NCBI GenBank assembly: GCA_016718525.1
Contig: JADKDD010000001.1
Location: 1,116,001 to 1,180,000 of the forward strand
Reading direction: 5' to 3'
From: Rhodocyclaceae bacterium
GTDB lineage: Bacteria; Pseudomonadota; Gammaproteobacteria; Burkholderiales; Rhodocyclaceae
Length of the DNA stretch: 64,000 nucleotides
In this document: positions 43,716 through 53,222 of the stretch, piece after piece
How the letters are laid out: every line of letters starts with the position of its first letter
Position numbering within the stretch: position 1 is the stretch's first letter
Notes under the pieces: generated by a model
The model's input: only the letters and a program-made list of their open reading frames with translations
What the model was told of the DNA's origin: nothing
Databases searched by the model: none
Made by a program: the position numbers and the translations under genes

Positions 43716-46700
43716 TCATCCGATCGCATGTGTTTTTCGATGGGCGTTGGCAGAAGCCAATCTCCCCTTTTTTAAACGTTTATACGCAACATTCGACGCC
43801 TTCCATTCTGGAAGATTTCCGACGCCACGCCCTTGCCGCTTGATCCCCCCGTCGTTCGCTTTCGCCCATGCGACAAATTCCGCCGGAGGCAAGGGTGGGC
43901 TGAACAGATATCCCTGCAGCTCGTCGCAGCCTGCGGCTGACAACATATGCGCTTCCTCCTTATTTTCTACCCCTTCTGCAACGACTTTGAGGTTGAGTGT
44001 GTGACCAAGGCCAATAATTGCTCGTGTTATCAGCAGATCTTTAGGGTCGTCGAGCATATCGCGAACAAAACTTTGATCGATCTTCAGCTTATCTATAGGA
44101 AAGCGATGCAGGTAATTCAAGCTTGAATAGCCAGTGCCAAAGTCATCTATTGAGAGCGAGAGACCAAGGTCCTTGATCTCTACGAGCAGGTCAATCATGC
44201 AGTCGACATTCTCCATCAACAAAGTTTCAGTCAGCTCCAATTCAATTTTGTCCGGTGTATTGTTCCAGTTGGCCAACGATGTACGCAGTGTCGAGATCAG
44301 ATCAGGATCATGCATTTGGGCAACCGAGAGATTGACAGAAATAGAGATGTCACCAAGCCCCTGATCACGCCAGCTGGCTTGCTGGCGACAAGCGTCGTCA
44401 AAAATCCAGGCTCCCATTGGAACAATCAATCCGCACTCTTCGGCGATTGGAATAAAACGGGCGGGCAAAACCAATCCTTGTTCGGGGTGTCTCCACCGGA
44501 CCAACGCTTCTGCGCCGAGTAGTTTTCCGGTGGTGCAGTCAACTCTGGGTTGATAATAAAGTTGCAACTCTCCACGTTCAATGGCGAACCTTAGGTCCTT
44601 TTCTATTTTCATGCGTTCACGAACGCGGAAATCCATATCCGCCGTGAAGAACTGCGCATTGTTACGCCCGAGCGACTTGGCTTGATACATCGCCGCATCG
44701 GCGTTGCGCATCAAAGTGTCAATTTCAGTCCCATCGTCAGGATAAACCGCAATCCCCACACTGCAGGAGACCTGCAGTTCCACGCCATCAATATCATGCG
44801 CTTGTCGAACGAGTGGAATCAATCGGCTATTGACGATTTGCGTGATTTCATCGATATCAACCACGCCATTAAGAATAATCACGAATTCGTCCCCACCAAG
44901 CCGGCTGACGGTATCACCCGGACGCACTGCTGCTGACAATCGCCTGGCAACCGAGCGCAAAAGAATATCTCCGACGTGATGCCCGAGCGAGTCATTGATA
45001 TTCTTGAAACGGTCAAGATCCATGAACAAGACACCAACCTTGTATCGAAGGCGCTCGCCTTGCTGAAGTGCCATTCGCAGTCGCTCTATGCACAACGAAC
45101 GGTTCGGTAGATCGGTCAGCACATCGTGGTGCGCAAGATGACTGATCCGCTGCTCATTTGCCTTTTGATCGCTGATGTCCAGCGCAACGAATATATAGTG
45201 GGTAATAAAGCGCTGTGAATCACGGACCGCGTTAACTACCGCCCAGAGCGGAATAACATCTCCGGACTTTCTCGTAATCCATAGTTCGCCTTGCCAGGAC
45301 CCATGCCATCCCGCCTGACGCCAGACTTCGGAAATGAATCCCTCCGGATGGCGCTCCGATCTCAGTAGATTAGGAAGCTGACCGACTATTTCACTAAACT
45401 CGTAGCGGGTATTTCGACAGAATGCGGGATTGACGTTGACGACCCTTTCGGAGGCATCCGTAATCATGATGCTTTCTGACGACGCTTCAAACACCTTTCC
45501 CCACAACGCCAAATTTTCTTCCATCATCTTCTGGCTGTTGATCGGGGTAAATGTCGTAAGCAATGCATCTTGGCCCTGAAACTGAAGCCGACTGGCCGAA
45601 ATTAACGCCCATGTTTGTCCTTTTGGGCCCTGCCAAAGCGCTTCAAATTCATGTACCTCACCCTGGTCAGATAACTGCTGGAAGAAACGCGCGCGCGCCA
45701 ATGGTGATAGTCCCCTAATCCATGGATCGCTCGCCTGACTTTCTAGCCAGCCATGCGCCTCGGCATTGGTATGCAGCACTTCATGCTTGGGAATGCCGGT
45801 AACCAGAAGAGGCATCGGAATGGCTTCAACGAGTACCCGCTGAGCATCAGCGGCTCGCCTGCTTGCGGCCATTTCCTGGGCGATCAAACGGCTTTCATTC
45901 AACTGCTCCAACATGCTGTTGAAACCTTTGACCAGGCGACCCAACTCATCACCGGACTGCCAGGTAGCCCGTAGTGCATAGTTTGCGGTAGCACTGACTT
46001 TATCGGTCAGGTCGGCAAGTTGTCGGAGCGGCAGCGCAATCTGGCGCGCGACGAAGAAAACCACGCTCAAGATCAACGCCAGCAACAAGCCTGCCGTACC
46101 CAAATGCAGCCACATACGCTGGAAAAGACCCGAAATCCGGTCAGTTAGCAAGCGCTCCAGTTCGTGTCCCGTAGCAGTCCAGACAATGCTGACATCATTC
46201 ATCAGCATTGTCTTTGTCGCGATCAGGTCAGGTGATCCCGCGCCCCGTTCATTGTCGATGACAAGGCGCCGGGAGGAATCCCGGTAGGCGTTCACGGAAA
46301 CCAGCAAACGATCACGCCAATTGCCCATCGAACTTTTGAATTCCGGTCTGCCGGCGGCAATTCCTTCGGCAAAATCAGCAGTTATTCCTTTGACAATTGA
46401 GTCATACCGTCCTTCCAGCAGGAGGTATTCCGTTTGCACACGATCGAGGTCTTGCCTGGATATGTTCGCTCGATCTTGCGCCTTGTCATAAATCAGCTGA
46501 ATTACTTCCAGCAGTTCTGGAAAGCGTAAAACGATGAGCGACATCGTGTAGTAGCTATCTAGGTCCGGGTCAAGAATCAAATTTGACTGGTTGCCGATTC
46601 GCGTTATCAGGGCTTCACCTGCCTTAATTACATCCTGTCGGCTTCCATTGTCTGCCTTGGAAATCTGGACTAAAAGCTCATGGGAAAGCTGCTTGCTGTC

Positions 46701-46985
46701 CATGCCCGATCCGAAATTCGATTCAGCGTTTTCCAGCTTTGAAGTGGTTGCTTTGAGTGTTCGCGTTGATTCTGTGCTCAAGTTCGAGGTCAGTAAGACA
46801 TCTCTGACTTCACCTATGTATTGATTACCGACAATTTCTTTGCGCGCAAAGTCAATTGCGATGAATTTTTCGTTAATCAGAATGGTTGAAACAAAAAGCA
46901 CCGCCGAGAGGTCAAGTGCGTAGATCAGGACCAACTTTCGGCCCACACTCAAGCGGCCGATGAGGCGCATCAGGATGGAGAACAT
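43716..46985 (-). CDS. Membrane PAS-GGDEF-EAL protein of c-di-GMP turnover
   Basis: The 1089-residue protein has a first membrane helix near 18-37, a periplasmic helical sensor region to about 285, a second helix near 285-310 and a HAMP domain. Two PAS domains occupy about 380-620. A GGDEF domain follows with intact RLGGDEFVIIL near residue 695 and an RPGD inhibitory I-site five residues before it. The EAL domain is complete (GAEALVRW, SVNLSVAQM, ELELTETLL, DDFGTGYSSLNYL, VAEGVENKEEA). Both activities are therefore possible, with the I-site predicting product feedback. A hairpin overlaps its ribosome binding site. The tail beyond the EAL domain is short and basic. Confidence 0.93.
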   Translation of the reverse strand: MFSILMRLIGRLSVGRKLVLIYALDLSAVLFVSTILINEKFIAIDFARKEIVGNQYIGEVRDVLLTSNLSTESTRTLKATTSKLENAESNFGSGMDSKQLSHELLVQISKADNGSRQDVIKAGEALITRIGNQSNLILDPDLDSYYTMSLIVLRFPELLEVIQLIYDKAQDRANISRQDLDRVQTEYLLLEGRYDSIVKGITADFAEGIAAGRPEFKSSMGNWRDRLLVSVNAYRDSSRRLVIDNERGAGSPDLIATKTMLMNDVSIVWTATGHELERLLTDRISGLFQRMWLHLGTAGLLLALILSVVFFVARQIALPLRQLADLTDKVSATANYALRATWQSGDELGRLVKGFNSMLEQLNESRLIAQEMAASRRAADAQRVLVEAIPMPLLVTGIPKHEVLHTNAEAHGWLESQASDPWIRGLSPLARARFFQQLSDQGEVHEFEALWQGPKGQTWALISASRLQFQGQDALLTTFTPINSQKMMEENLALWGKVFEASSESIMITDASERVVNVNPAFCRNTRYEFSEIVGQLPNLLRSERHPEGFISEVWRQAGWHGSWQGELWITRKSGDVIPLWAVVNAVRDSQRFITHYIFVALDISDQKANEQRISHLAHHDVLTDLPNRSLCIERLRMALQQGERLRYKVGVLFMDLDRFKNINDSLGHHVGDILLRSVARRLSAAVRPGDTVSRLGGDEFVIILNGVVDIDEITQIVNSRLIPLVRQAHDIDGVELQVSCSVGIAVYPDDGTEIDTLMRNADAAMYQAKSLGRNNAQFFTADMDFRVRERMKIEKDLRFAIERGELQLYYQPRVDCTTGKLLGAEALVRWRHPEQGLVLPARFIPIAEECGLIVPMGAWIFDDACRQQASWRDQGLGDISISVNLSVAQMHDPDLISTLRTSLANWNNTPDKIELELTETLLMENVDCMIDLLVEIKDLGLSLSIDDFGTGYSSLNYLHRFPIDKLKIDQSFVRDMLDDPKDLLITRAIIGLGHTLNLKVVAEGVENKEEAHMLSAAGCDELQGYLFSPPLPPAEFVAWAKANDGGIKRQGRGVGNLPEWKASNVAYKRLKKGRLASANAHRKTHAIG

Positions 46986-47315
46986 GGATTTACCTCACTA
47001 GTGTGAGGATTACAGCAATGACCATGCCACCGCATGTATCGATCCTGAGGACGTCACTGTATGCGGTCTTTTACAATTAAAAACAAGCAGTTAGTTGGAA
47101 ACCGTCAGCCTTCACCTCTGGACATTGCTAGTAAAGGGATCGAATTGGTGCAGGCGCGCACACTTGCGGTGCCAGGATGAGTGAAACACTTTTGCCCGGT
47201 TCCCGAGAAAGTGATCGAAGACAGGAAACACCTTCACCGCGCAATGCCAACACCTGATCGGCCTTTGCCAACCAATCAAAACTGACTCAGCGCATAGATG
47301 AGTGGACGAAAGGCA
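46986..47315. other. 330-base stretch without a gene
   Basis: Between the GGDEF-EAL start and the iron alcohol dehydrogenase stop, apart from the hairpin at 46994-47009, I see no gene, repeat copy, terminator with a T run, or RNA motif. It should hold the promoter of the GGDEF-EAL gene, but no convincing -35/-10 pair is evident. Confidence 0.5.
46994..47009 (-). promoter_or_regulatory. Hairpin covering the Shine-Dalgarno of the GGDEF-EAL gene
   Basis: On the minus strand CCTCAC pairs with GTGAGG across the loop ACTA. The GAGG within the second arm lies 8 bases before the ATG at 46985 and is the only plausible Shine-Dalgarno. Folding would hide the ribosome binding site. Confidence 0.55.
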
Positions 47316-48512
47316 CTATTTCGCCAGCAACTTCATCAGCAAATCGTGGCAGTCAGTAAAGGAGAAATACACGGGAACGGCATAGGTGCCGTGTGCTTCC
47401 TTAAGGGCGCGATCGATGATCGTTTCAAAATCTTCGCGGCGCAATTCCGCAATCGTCTCGGGGATACCCATATCGCGGTTCATCTTGCGAATACGGGCGA
47501 TGAACTGTTCGGCAAGCGTCTGGTCATCGCTTGCAATCGTACCAACGCCCGCGCCCCTGGCTAACTCTGCCAATCGACGCGCAATTTTCGGCATGGAGCG
47601 ATCGAGTACATAGGGCATTACCACCGCGTTGGCAAAGCCGTGCGGGACGTGATAAAGGCCGCCGAGTTGATGAGAAATCGCGTGTACGTAACCGACCCCT
47701 GAACGTGTAAACGCCAGTCCGGCATCGTATGAAGCCTGTGCCATGTTCTCGCGCGCCTTCAGGTCTTTGCCTTTGCGATAAGCGGTTGGCAAGTTCGCCA
47801 CGATTGCCGCGACCGCACTCATAGCCAATGCATCGGTTTCAGCAGTTGCCAATGTCGATACATAAGCTTCGACGGCGTGGGTCAGCGCGTCCATGCCGGT
47901 CGCTGCGGTGATGTCTGGAGGTAACCCAACCATTAACTTTGGATCAAGCGCGACCATCGATGGAACCAGTTTCGGATCGATGATCGCATGTTTCTGCCTT
48001 GCCACTTTGTCGGTAACAACAGCGGCAACCGTCACTTCCGAACCGGTACCAGCCGTCGTTGGTGCAGCGTAGAACGGCACACCCATTTTGCGCACTTTGA
48101 AAAGGCCAATCAACTTAGACGGGTGGCAATCATTGGCATAGCAGGCGACCATCGTCTTGGCGCCATCAATTGACGAGCCGCCACCAACAGCAAATACCGC
48201 TTGTGCGTTGGTCTCCCGCAAACGTTTAACGCCGGCTTGTATCGTCTCGTAGCCTGGATCAGGCTCAACTTGATGAAACACGTCAACTTTGACGCCCCCG
48301 CTACGCAGCGTCCTCAGAATCAGATCGACTTCTCCACGCTTGTACATCCCGGCACTGGTAATCAAAGTCAGCCGTTTGATACCTGATTTGATGATTTCGC
48401 GACTCAAGGTCAATGATGAGTCAGCGCCCACGAACACCTTGGGCGTAGGAAACGGAATGATTCTGCTCGCGATGCCCAAACCGGCGATTCGCAGTCGACT
48501 GATGGTATGCAT
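47316..48512 (-). CDS. Iron-containing alcohol dehydrogenase
   Basis: This group III NAD(P)-dependent dehydrogenase has 398 residues. The dinucleotide loop is AVGGGSSIDGAKT, and the iron ligands lie in THAVEAYVS and in AISHQLGGLYHVPHG. It would interconvert aldehydes and alcohols. The start MHTISRLRIAG was chosen because AGGAG lies 9 bases upstream; the open frame runs on 39 codons without homology. It follows the SDR gene by 111 bases on the same strand. Together with the WS/DGAT enzyme, it could supply fatty alcohols or degrade them. Confidence 0.9.
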   Translation of the reverse strand: MHTISRLRIAGLGIASRIIPFPTPKVFVGADSSLTLSREIIKSGIKRLTLITSAGMYKRGEVDLILRTLRSGGVKVDVFHQVEPDPGYETIQAGVKRLRETNAQAVFAVGGGSSIDGAKTMVACYANDCHPSKLIGLFKVRKMGVPFYAAPTTAGTGSEVTVAAVVTDKVARQKHAIIDPKLVPSMVALDPKLMVGLPPDITAATGMDALTHAVEAYVSTLATAETDALAMSAVAAIVANLPTAYRKGKDLKARENMAQASYDAGLAFTRSGVGYVHAISHQLGGLYHVPHGFANAVVMPYVLDRSMPKIARRLAELARGAGVGTIASDDQTLAEQFIARIRKMNRDMGIPETIAELRREDFETIIDRALKEAHGTYAVPVYFSFTDCHDLLMKLLAK

Positions 48513-48622
48513 AGTACGACTCCTAAAAGGGATCAGCATGGCACAGAGGAAGGCCGCGCAGCAGACACCGGTCACACGCCTTTCGAACTTGCCGTCGCAG
48601 GCAGTGACCGGGTTTTGCCAAC

Positions 48623-49771
48623 TTACCAATGTACGCCGTTAAACACCTGCGCAAATAACTGCCGCGCCATATCCACTTTGCCTTTCGGCAGTTTCTTCTC
48701 CTCGGCGGCAGCTTCCGCCTCGCTCAGGCCACGTGCAGCGGCGGAGTCCGGGAACAACTGATAGGCTTGATTGAGAATGTACTCGCTGACTTTTGGTGTG
48801 AGTGCATGCGACACCGCACCGGCCAAGCCGAGACGCGTAGCAATTCGCGCCGGCCGGTCAATAACGGCATCGACTACAAGTTCAGAGGCCTCATCCGGAG
48901 AGAGCATCGGGAAGGCCTTGTACATCTTCGTTGGCGCAGTCATTGCGGTCGCCACCAATGGCATATAGATCGTCGTGAAATGCACGTTGCGGTCAGCAAA
49001 CTCCGAGGCTGCGCAAGCGGAGAATGAATCGAGCGCCGACTTTGAAGCAACGTATGCGGAAAATCGCGGCGGATTAGTCAAAACACCAATCGACGAGATA
49101 TTGATGATCTGACCGGACTTGCGCTCCAGCATCATCGGCGAAAACCCCATGATCAAACGCAACGCGCCGAAATAGTTGAGCTGCATGGTGCGCTCAAAGT
49201 CATGGAATCGATCAACTGAGTATTTCAGCGATCGACGGATCGATCGACCAGCATTATTGACCAGGATATCGACATGGCCGTGTTTGTCCAGAACGGTTTT
49301 GACGAATCGATCGCAATCCGCCAAATCCGAAATGTCGCATGAATATGCAAACGCCCGGCCGCCGTCGGCTTTGATCTTGGCGAGGGTGGCTTCCAGTTTT
49401 TCAGGCGTACGTGCAGCCAAAATCACGATGCCCCCGGCCTTGGCAAGTTTGATTGCGGCATCTTCGCCGATACCGGCCGTTGCGCCAGTAACCACCACCA
49501 CTTTGTTGCGAATCGCCTTACCCAGCAGGCTGGCACGACGCGTTTTGACCACAGCACGCGAAACCGCCCTGGTGGCCTTGGCAGCTTTGCCAAGTGGATT
49601 TGCCTCGATCACACTCGACACGGTATTCATGACTGCATCGCGAGCAGACATGACGGTCCGTGTGGCCGTGGCTGCCTTCGTCGAGGTAGTTGCTGCCGCC
49701 GGTTTAGCCGCTGGCGCGGCCTTGGCTGCAGGGGAACTACGCTTGGTAACAGTCTTCTTGGTCGTTGCCAT
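48623..49771 (-). CDS. SDR family oxidoreductase with basic N-terminal tail
   Basis: The 382 residues contain a short-chain dehydrogenase with the NAD(P) motif VVTGATAGIGEDAA near residue 95, NNAG near 173, the catalytic Ser in ISSIG and Tyr-x3-Lys in YVASKSAL. About 80 residues precede the domain. They are Lys/Ala/Thr-rich (KRSSPAAKAAPAAKPAAA) and then carry VVKTRRASLLGKA. This resembles a nucleic-acid- or granule-associated tail. The substrate is unknown; an acyl reductase of wax metabolism is possible. Its gene lies upstream of the iron alcohol dehydrogenase. Confidence 0.86.
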   Translation of the reverse strand: MATTKKTVTKRSSPAAKAAPAAKPAAATTSTKAATATRTVMSARDAVMNTVSSVIEANPLGKAAKATRAVSRAVVKTRRASLLGKAIRNKVVVVTGATAGIGEDAAIKLAKAGGIVILAARTPEKLEATLAKIKADGGRAFAYSCDISDLADCDRFVKTVLDKHGHVDILVNNAGRSIRRSLKYSVDRFHDFERTMQLNYFGALRLIMGFSPMMLERKSGQIINISSIGVLTNPPRFSAYVASKSALDSFSACAASEFADRNVHFTTIYMPLVATAMTAPTKMYKAFPMLSPDEASELVVDAVIDRPARIATRLGLAGAVSHALTPKVSEYILNQAYQLFPDSAAARGLSEAEAAAEEKKLPKGKVDMARQLFAQVFNGVHW

Positions 49772-49896
49772 ATTGCCTCCTGTTTATTTGGTGCTATGAA
49801 TTTAGAAATACTCGAATGCAGGTGAGTACACGGTACGTATGATACTGATGGAAGCAAGCCTCGTCGGTCATTTTTTGCCGAAGCGATTTACCTAAT

Positions 49897-51819
49897 TCAG
49901 CTGGGCTGAACCACCTTCGCCTCAAGCGCTTCCCAACGGCTCATTGCAGTTTCAATCTCGCGTTCCACCGCTGTCAAGCGAGTTTGAACCGTGCGAACTG
50001 CTTCTCCCTGGCCTTGAAAAAAAGCCGGGTCGCTAAACCGGGTATGCAGCGCCTTTTGCTCAAGTTCCAGCGCGGCAATTTTTTCGGGCAGTTCGTCAAG
50101 TTCACGTTGCTCCTTGAAACTAAGTTTGCTCTTATGTGGAACTACTGCCTTAAGCGGCGTGGTACCAGCACCAACTGGCGATTTGGCTGCTGAAGCGGCC
50201 GTGACAGCGCTCACACTGACACGTTGACGAACCCAGTCAGCATACCCGCCAACGTATTCTTTCCAGCGTCCCTGCCCTTCGCTAACAATGCTTTGGGTAA
50301 CGACATTATCGAGAAATGCGCGATCGTGGCTGACGAGAAAAACGGTTCCCGGATAATCTTGCAACAAGGCCTCGAGCAATTCCAGCGTTTCGATGTCGAG
50401 ATCGTTGGTCGGTTCGTCCAAAACCAATAAATTAGCCGGTTTGGCAAATAACCTTGCCAACAACAGACGGTTACGTTCGCCGCCCGACAAAGATTTGACC
50501 GGAGAACGCGCCCGTTCCGGTGCAAACAAAAAATCGCCCAGATAACCAATCACGTGCTGACGTGCGCCGCGAAATTCCACGTACTCAGAGCCGGGACTGA
50601 TGACTTCAGCCAGTGTCGCATCGGGATCCAACTGCGTCCGGAACTGATCAAAATAGGCAACTTCCAATTTGGTACCCAGGCGAACTTCGCCAGCGTCCGG
50701 TTCCAACTCGCCGAGGATAAGCCGAAGCAAAGTTGTTTTGCCGCAACCATTTGGGCCGATCATCCCGATCTTGTCGCCGCGCTGAATGCGACATGACAGA
50801 TGGCTCACGATCTTGCGCTCACCAAAGGCCTTGCTGACGTTTTCCAGTTCTGCCACCAACTTGCCGGACTCATCGCCGCGCGCGAGACGAAAATCGACCT
50901 TGCCCTGCTGTTCACGCCTTGCCATCCGTGCCGAACGGAGTTCCTCCAGGCGTTTGATCCGACCGACTGCACGCGTACGTCGTGCCTCAACGCCCTTCCG
51001 TATCCAGACCTCCTCTTGTGCCAACAATTTGTCGGCGCGAGCATTGGCAAGTGCTTCTTCATTCAGTTGAAATTCTTTGCGCTCCTGATAGGCAAAAAAC
51101 TTTCCGGGATAACTGCGCAATTCCCCGCGATCCAACTCGACGATACGGGTCGCCACCGCATCCAGAAACGTTCGATCATGGGTGATTACCACAGCCGCAC
51201 CCGGGTGACCATTCAGCAACTCCTCCAGCCAGACAATGCCATCGACATCCAGGTGATTGGTTGGCTCGTCCAATAGCAGCAAATCCGGCGCAGCAACAAG
51301 CGCCTGTGCCAACGCGACACGTTTCTTGTTACCCCCGGATAGAGTGGACACATCCACTTCACCATCCAGGCTAAGCCTGGTCAGCATTTGCTCGACACGT
51401 TGCGTCAGGCGCCAGCCGTCCTGCGCTTCCAGTTGCTCTTGCAAAACGTGCAATATTTCCATATCGGCATCCATTGACGCCGTGTCACCAGCACCTACTC
51501 GCACAACCACATGGTGGTAATCGCGCAGCAAACGACTGACCTCACCAAGCCCCTCGGATACCGCATCGAACACGCTACTGCCGGCCGCAAACTCAGGCTC
51601 TTGCGGCACGTAACTGACTTTCAAGCCAGGCTCCGTCCACAATACGCCGTCGTCCAGGGCCCCCATGCCGCACAACGCTTTGAGCAGGCTCGACTTACCG
51701 CTTCCGTTGCGGCCAATCAATCCAATACGCTCTCCGGCGTCAATTTGCAGGGCGGTGTGGTCCAGCAGGGCAACGTGGCCAAAGGCCAGGCAAGCGCGAT
51801 CAAGAGTCAGAAGTGGCAT
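49897..51819 (-). CDS. uup: ABC-F ATPase Uup
   Basis: This soluble ATPase of the ABC-F group acts on ribosomes or branched DNA. The 640 residues have two ABC domains: GLIGRNGSGKSSLLKAL with LSGGNKKRVALAQAL, and MIGPNGCGKTTLLRLI with LSGGERNRLLLARLF. A linker and a C-terminal coiled coil (RELDELPEKIAALELEQKAL) distinguish Uup. Two repeat copies are read in frame: one in the linker before the coiled coil (SPVGAGTTP) and a diverged one near residue 112 (VRVGAGDTAS). It is unlinked to neighbouring genes. Confidence 0.93.
   Translation of the reverse strand: MPLLTLDRACLAFGHVALLDHTALQIDAGERIGLIGRNGSGKSSLLKALCGMGALDDGVLWTEPGLKVSYVPQEPEFAAGSSVFDAVSEGLGEVSRLLRDYHHVVVRVGAGDTASMDADMEILHVLQEQLEAQDGWRLTQRVEQMLTRLSLDGEVDVSTLSGGNKKRVALAQALVAAPDLLLLDEPTNHLDVDGIVWLEELLNGHPGAAVVITHDRTFLDAVATRIVELDRGELRSYPGKFFAYQERKEFQLNEEALANARADKLLAQEEVWIRKGVEARRTRAVGRIKRLEELRSARMARREQQGKVDFRLARGDESGKLVAELENVSKAFGERKIVSHLSCRIQRGDKIGMIGPNGCGKTTLLRLILGELEPDAGEVRLGTKLEVAYFDQFRTQLDPDATLAEVISPGSEYVEFRGARQHVIGYLGDFLFAPERARSPVKSLSGGERNRLLLARLFAKPANLLVLDEPTNDLDIETLELLEALLQDYPGTVFLVSHDRAFLDNVVTQSIVSEGQGRWKEYVGGYADWVRQRVSVSAVTAASAAKSPVGAGTTPLKAVVPHKSKLSFKEQRELDELPEKIAALELEQKALHTRFSDPAFFQGQGEAVRTVQTRLTAVEREIETAMSRWEALEAKVVQPS
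50154..50181 (+). repeat. Dispersed repeat copy 9 (inside uup, linker)
   Basis: Reads GCGGCGTG, GTA, then CCAGCACCAACTGGCGA, a perfect 17-base core, antisense to uup. Confidence 0.87.
51477..51504 (+). repeat. Dispersed repeat copy 10, diverged (inside uup)
   Basis: Reads ACGCCGTG, TCA, then CCAGCACCTACTCGCAC. The 5' half is perfect and the core has two changes. It is read as RVGAGDTA on the uup strand. Confidence 0.65.
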
Positions 51820-51907
51820 AAGGTGTCATCGTTAAACTGCGACGCGGATTATAGTTAGGCTGGGCAGTCTTCACACTTTTGTTTCCTGCCGCGAAAGGAG
51901 AAATACC

Positions 51908-52330
51908 ATGCAAAACCAAACAAAGCACGGGAAATGTCTTTGTGGTGCGTGCAGATTTTCCGCGACGCCGGTCGACAATAAAATTGGTGCTTGTCATTGC
52001 ACTACTTGCCGCACTTGGGGCGGCGGGCCGTTCCTGTCAGTCGCCTGCGGTACCACCGTGACTTTCAACGACGGAGCGCCGATTCAGGTCTTTGACTCCT
52101 CGCCCTGGGCCGAGCGAGGCTTTTGCCAACAATGCGGCTCGCACCTTTTCTATCGGCTCAAATCGGATGGCCTGTATTTCATGCTCGCCGGCATCTTTGA
52201 CAGCCTGGGCGAGGCGGAGTTTGATCATCAAGTGTTTATCGATCAAAAGCCTCCCTACTACACCTTCGCCAACCGAACGCATGATATGACCGGAGCTGAA
52301 ATGTTCGCCAAATTTGCCCCGCCGGAATGA
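51908..52330 (+). CDS. GFA / CENP-V family zinc protein
   Basis: The 140-residue protein has the zinc motifs of the formaldehyde-activating-enzyme family: KCLCGACRF near residue 9, ACHCTTCRTWGG and RGFCQQCGSHLFY. Only the fold can be assigned. AAAGGAGAAATACC precedes the ATG and gives a strong ribosome binding site. It is a distant paralogue of the gene at 8696 and diverges from uup. A tRNA-Arg gene follows 47 bases downstream. Confidence 0.85.
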   Translation: MQNQTKHGKCLCGACRFSATPVDNKIGACHCTTCRTWGGGPFLSVACGTTVTFNDGAPIQVFDSSPWAERGFCQQCGSHLFYRLKSDGLYFMLAGIFDSLGEAEFDHQVFIDQKPPYYTFANRTHDMTGAEMFAKFAPPE

Positions 52331-52377
52331 GCGCCGGACTTGGTCATGCGACTAAAATCCTCCTTTAGCAACGAGTT

Positions 52378-52452
52378 GCCCTCATAGCACAATGGATAGT
52401 GCACATGCCTCCTAAGCGTGAGATACAGGTTCGATTCCTGTTGGGGGTACCA
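52378..52452 (+). tRNA. tRNA-Arg (anticodon CCT)
   Basis: A 75-base cloverleaf is visible. The acceptor stem GCCCTCA pairs with TGGGGGT. The anticodon loop is CTCCTAA with anticodon CCT. The T arm is ACAGG-TTCGATT-CCTGT, the discriminator is A, and CCA is encoded. It resembles E. coli tRNA-Arg(CCT). Confidence 0.93.
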
Positions 52453-52553
52453 ACCTGCGATTTGAGCGAACCGCGAATTGAACACGACAGTTTGCAACTG
52501 ATGGCTGATATGATTGAAGTCTTGGTGCATCCTTCCCTCTGTTTTCACTTGTC

Positions 52554-53222
52554 ATGACCGAGACTGTTGATTACGAACTTCAAGAGGAACTAACGCTGGC
52601 ACTTGCCGACGTGCGCGATTTGAAGCGCACCGTCATCGCTTTGCGCGCAGAACTTGAAAATGTACAGGCGGAGCGACACGCTGACGCCCTGCGCCTCGGC
52701 CAAGCCAATCTCACCGAAATTACTCAGCTAAAGACCACTGTCAGCGCCTTGCGTGACGAACTTGAGCACGGACGCGTAGAACGCCTGCGCTTGGTACAAC
52801 AGGAACGTGCCGCCGCCGATCAGGAAATTCGACAGCTGAAATCAACCGCCGCAGCTTTGCGCGACGAACTGGAGAAGGCACGGGCAGATCATGCGCACGC
52901 GGTCCAACTTGAGCGTGTGCATGGCCATAACGAAATGCAACAAATGAAAGCGACGGCCGGAACACTGCGCGATGAGTTGGAAAAGACCCGCGCAGATGTA
53001 GATGCGGCGGTACGTTCAACGCAAGCGGGGGCTCATGGAGAGATTGATCAGCTCAAGAAAACGGTTGCCAGTCTGAGAGAAAGGCTTGAGTTGCAACAAC
53101 TCGACAGGGACAATGCCGTGCGCCAGGCGCACTCTCAATTTGCTGATGAAAATGCGCAGTTGCATGCCACCATTGCGGCACTGCGCGACCAATTGGAGAA
53201 CGTTCATCGTGAAACAAGATGA
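52554..53222 (+). CDS. Coiled-coil protein with six 36-residue repeats
   Basis: The 222 residues are nearly all predicted coiled coil. They are built from six repeats of about 36 residues with the signature QLKxTVxALRDELE (for example at QLKTTVSALRDELEHGR, QLKSTAAALRDELEKAR, QLKKTVASLRERLELQQ). No signal, membrane segment or catalytic domain is seen. Its end overlaps the GTG start of the adenylate cyclase gene by 14 bases, so it is probably translated with the cyclase and may act as its scaffold or dimerisation partner. I do not recognise a named family. Confidence 0.82.
   Translation: MTETVDYELQEELTLALADVRDLKRTVIALRAELENVQAERHADALRLGQANLTEITQLKTTVSALRDELEHGRVERLRLVQQERAAADQEIRQLKSTAAALRDELEKARADHAHAVQLERVHGHNEMQQMKATAGTLRDELEKTRADVDAAVRSTQAGAHGEIDQLKKTVASLRERLELQQLDRDNAVRQAHSQFADENAQLHATIAALRDQLENVHRETR

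Noticed and set aside
43505..43843. 112-residue plus-strand open frame
   Set aside because: It overlaps the end of the GGDEF-EAL gene, has no clear ribosome binding site and resembles nothing.
52258..52548. 96-residue minus-strand open frame over the tRNA gene
   Set aside because: It is read through the complement of tRNA-Arg and has no support as a protein.
53086..53208. ATG start for the cyclase inside the coiled-coil gene
   Set aside because: The extra 41 residues are a shifted-frame reading of the coiled-coil repeats. The GTG at 53209 has a proper ribosome binding site.
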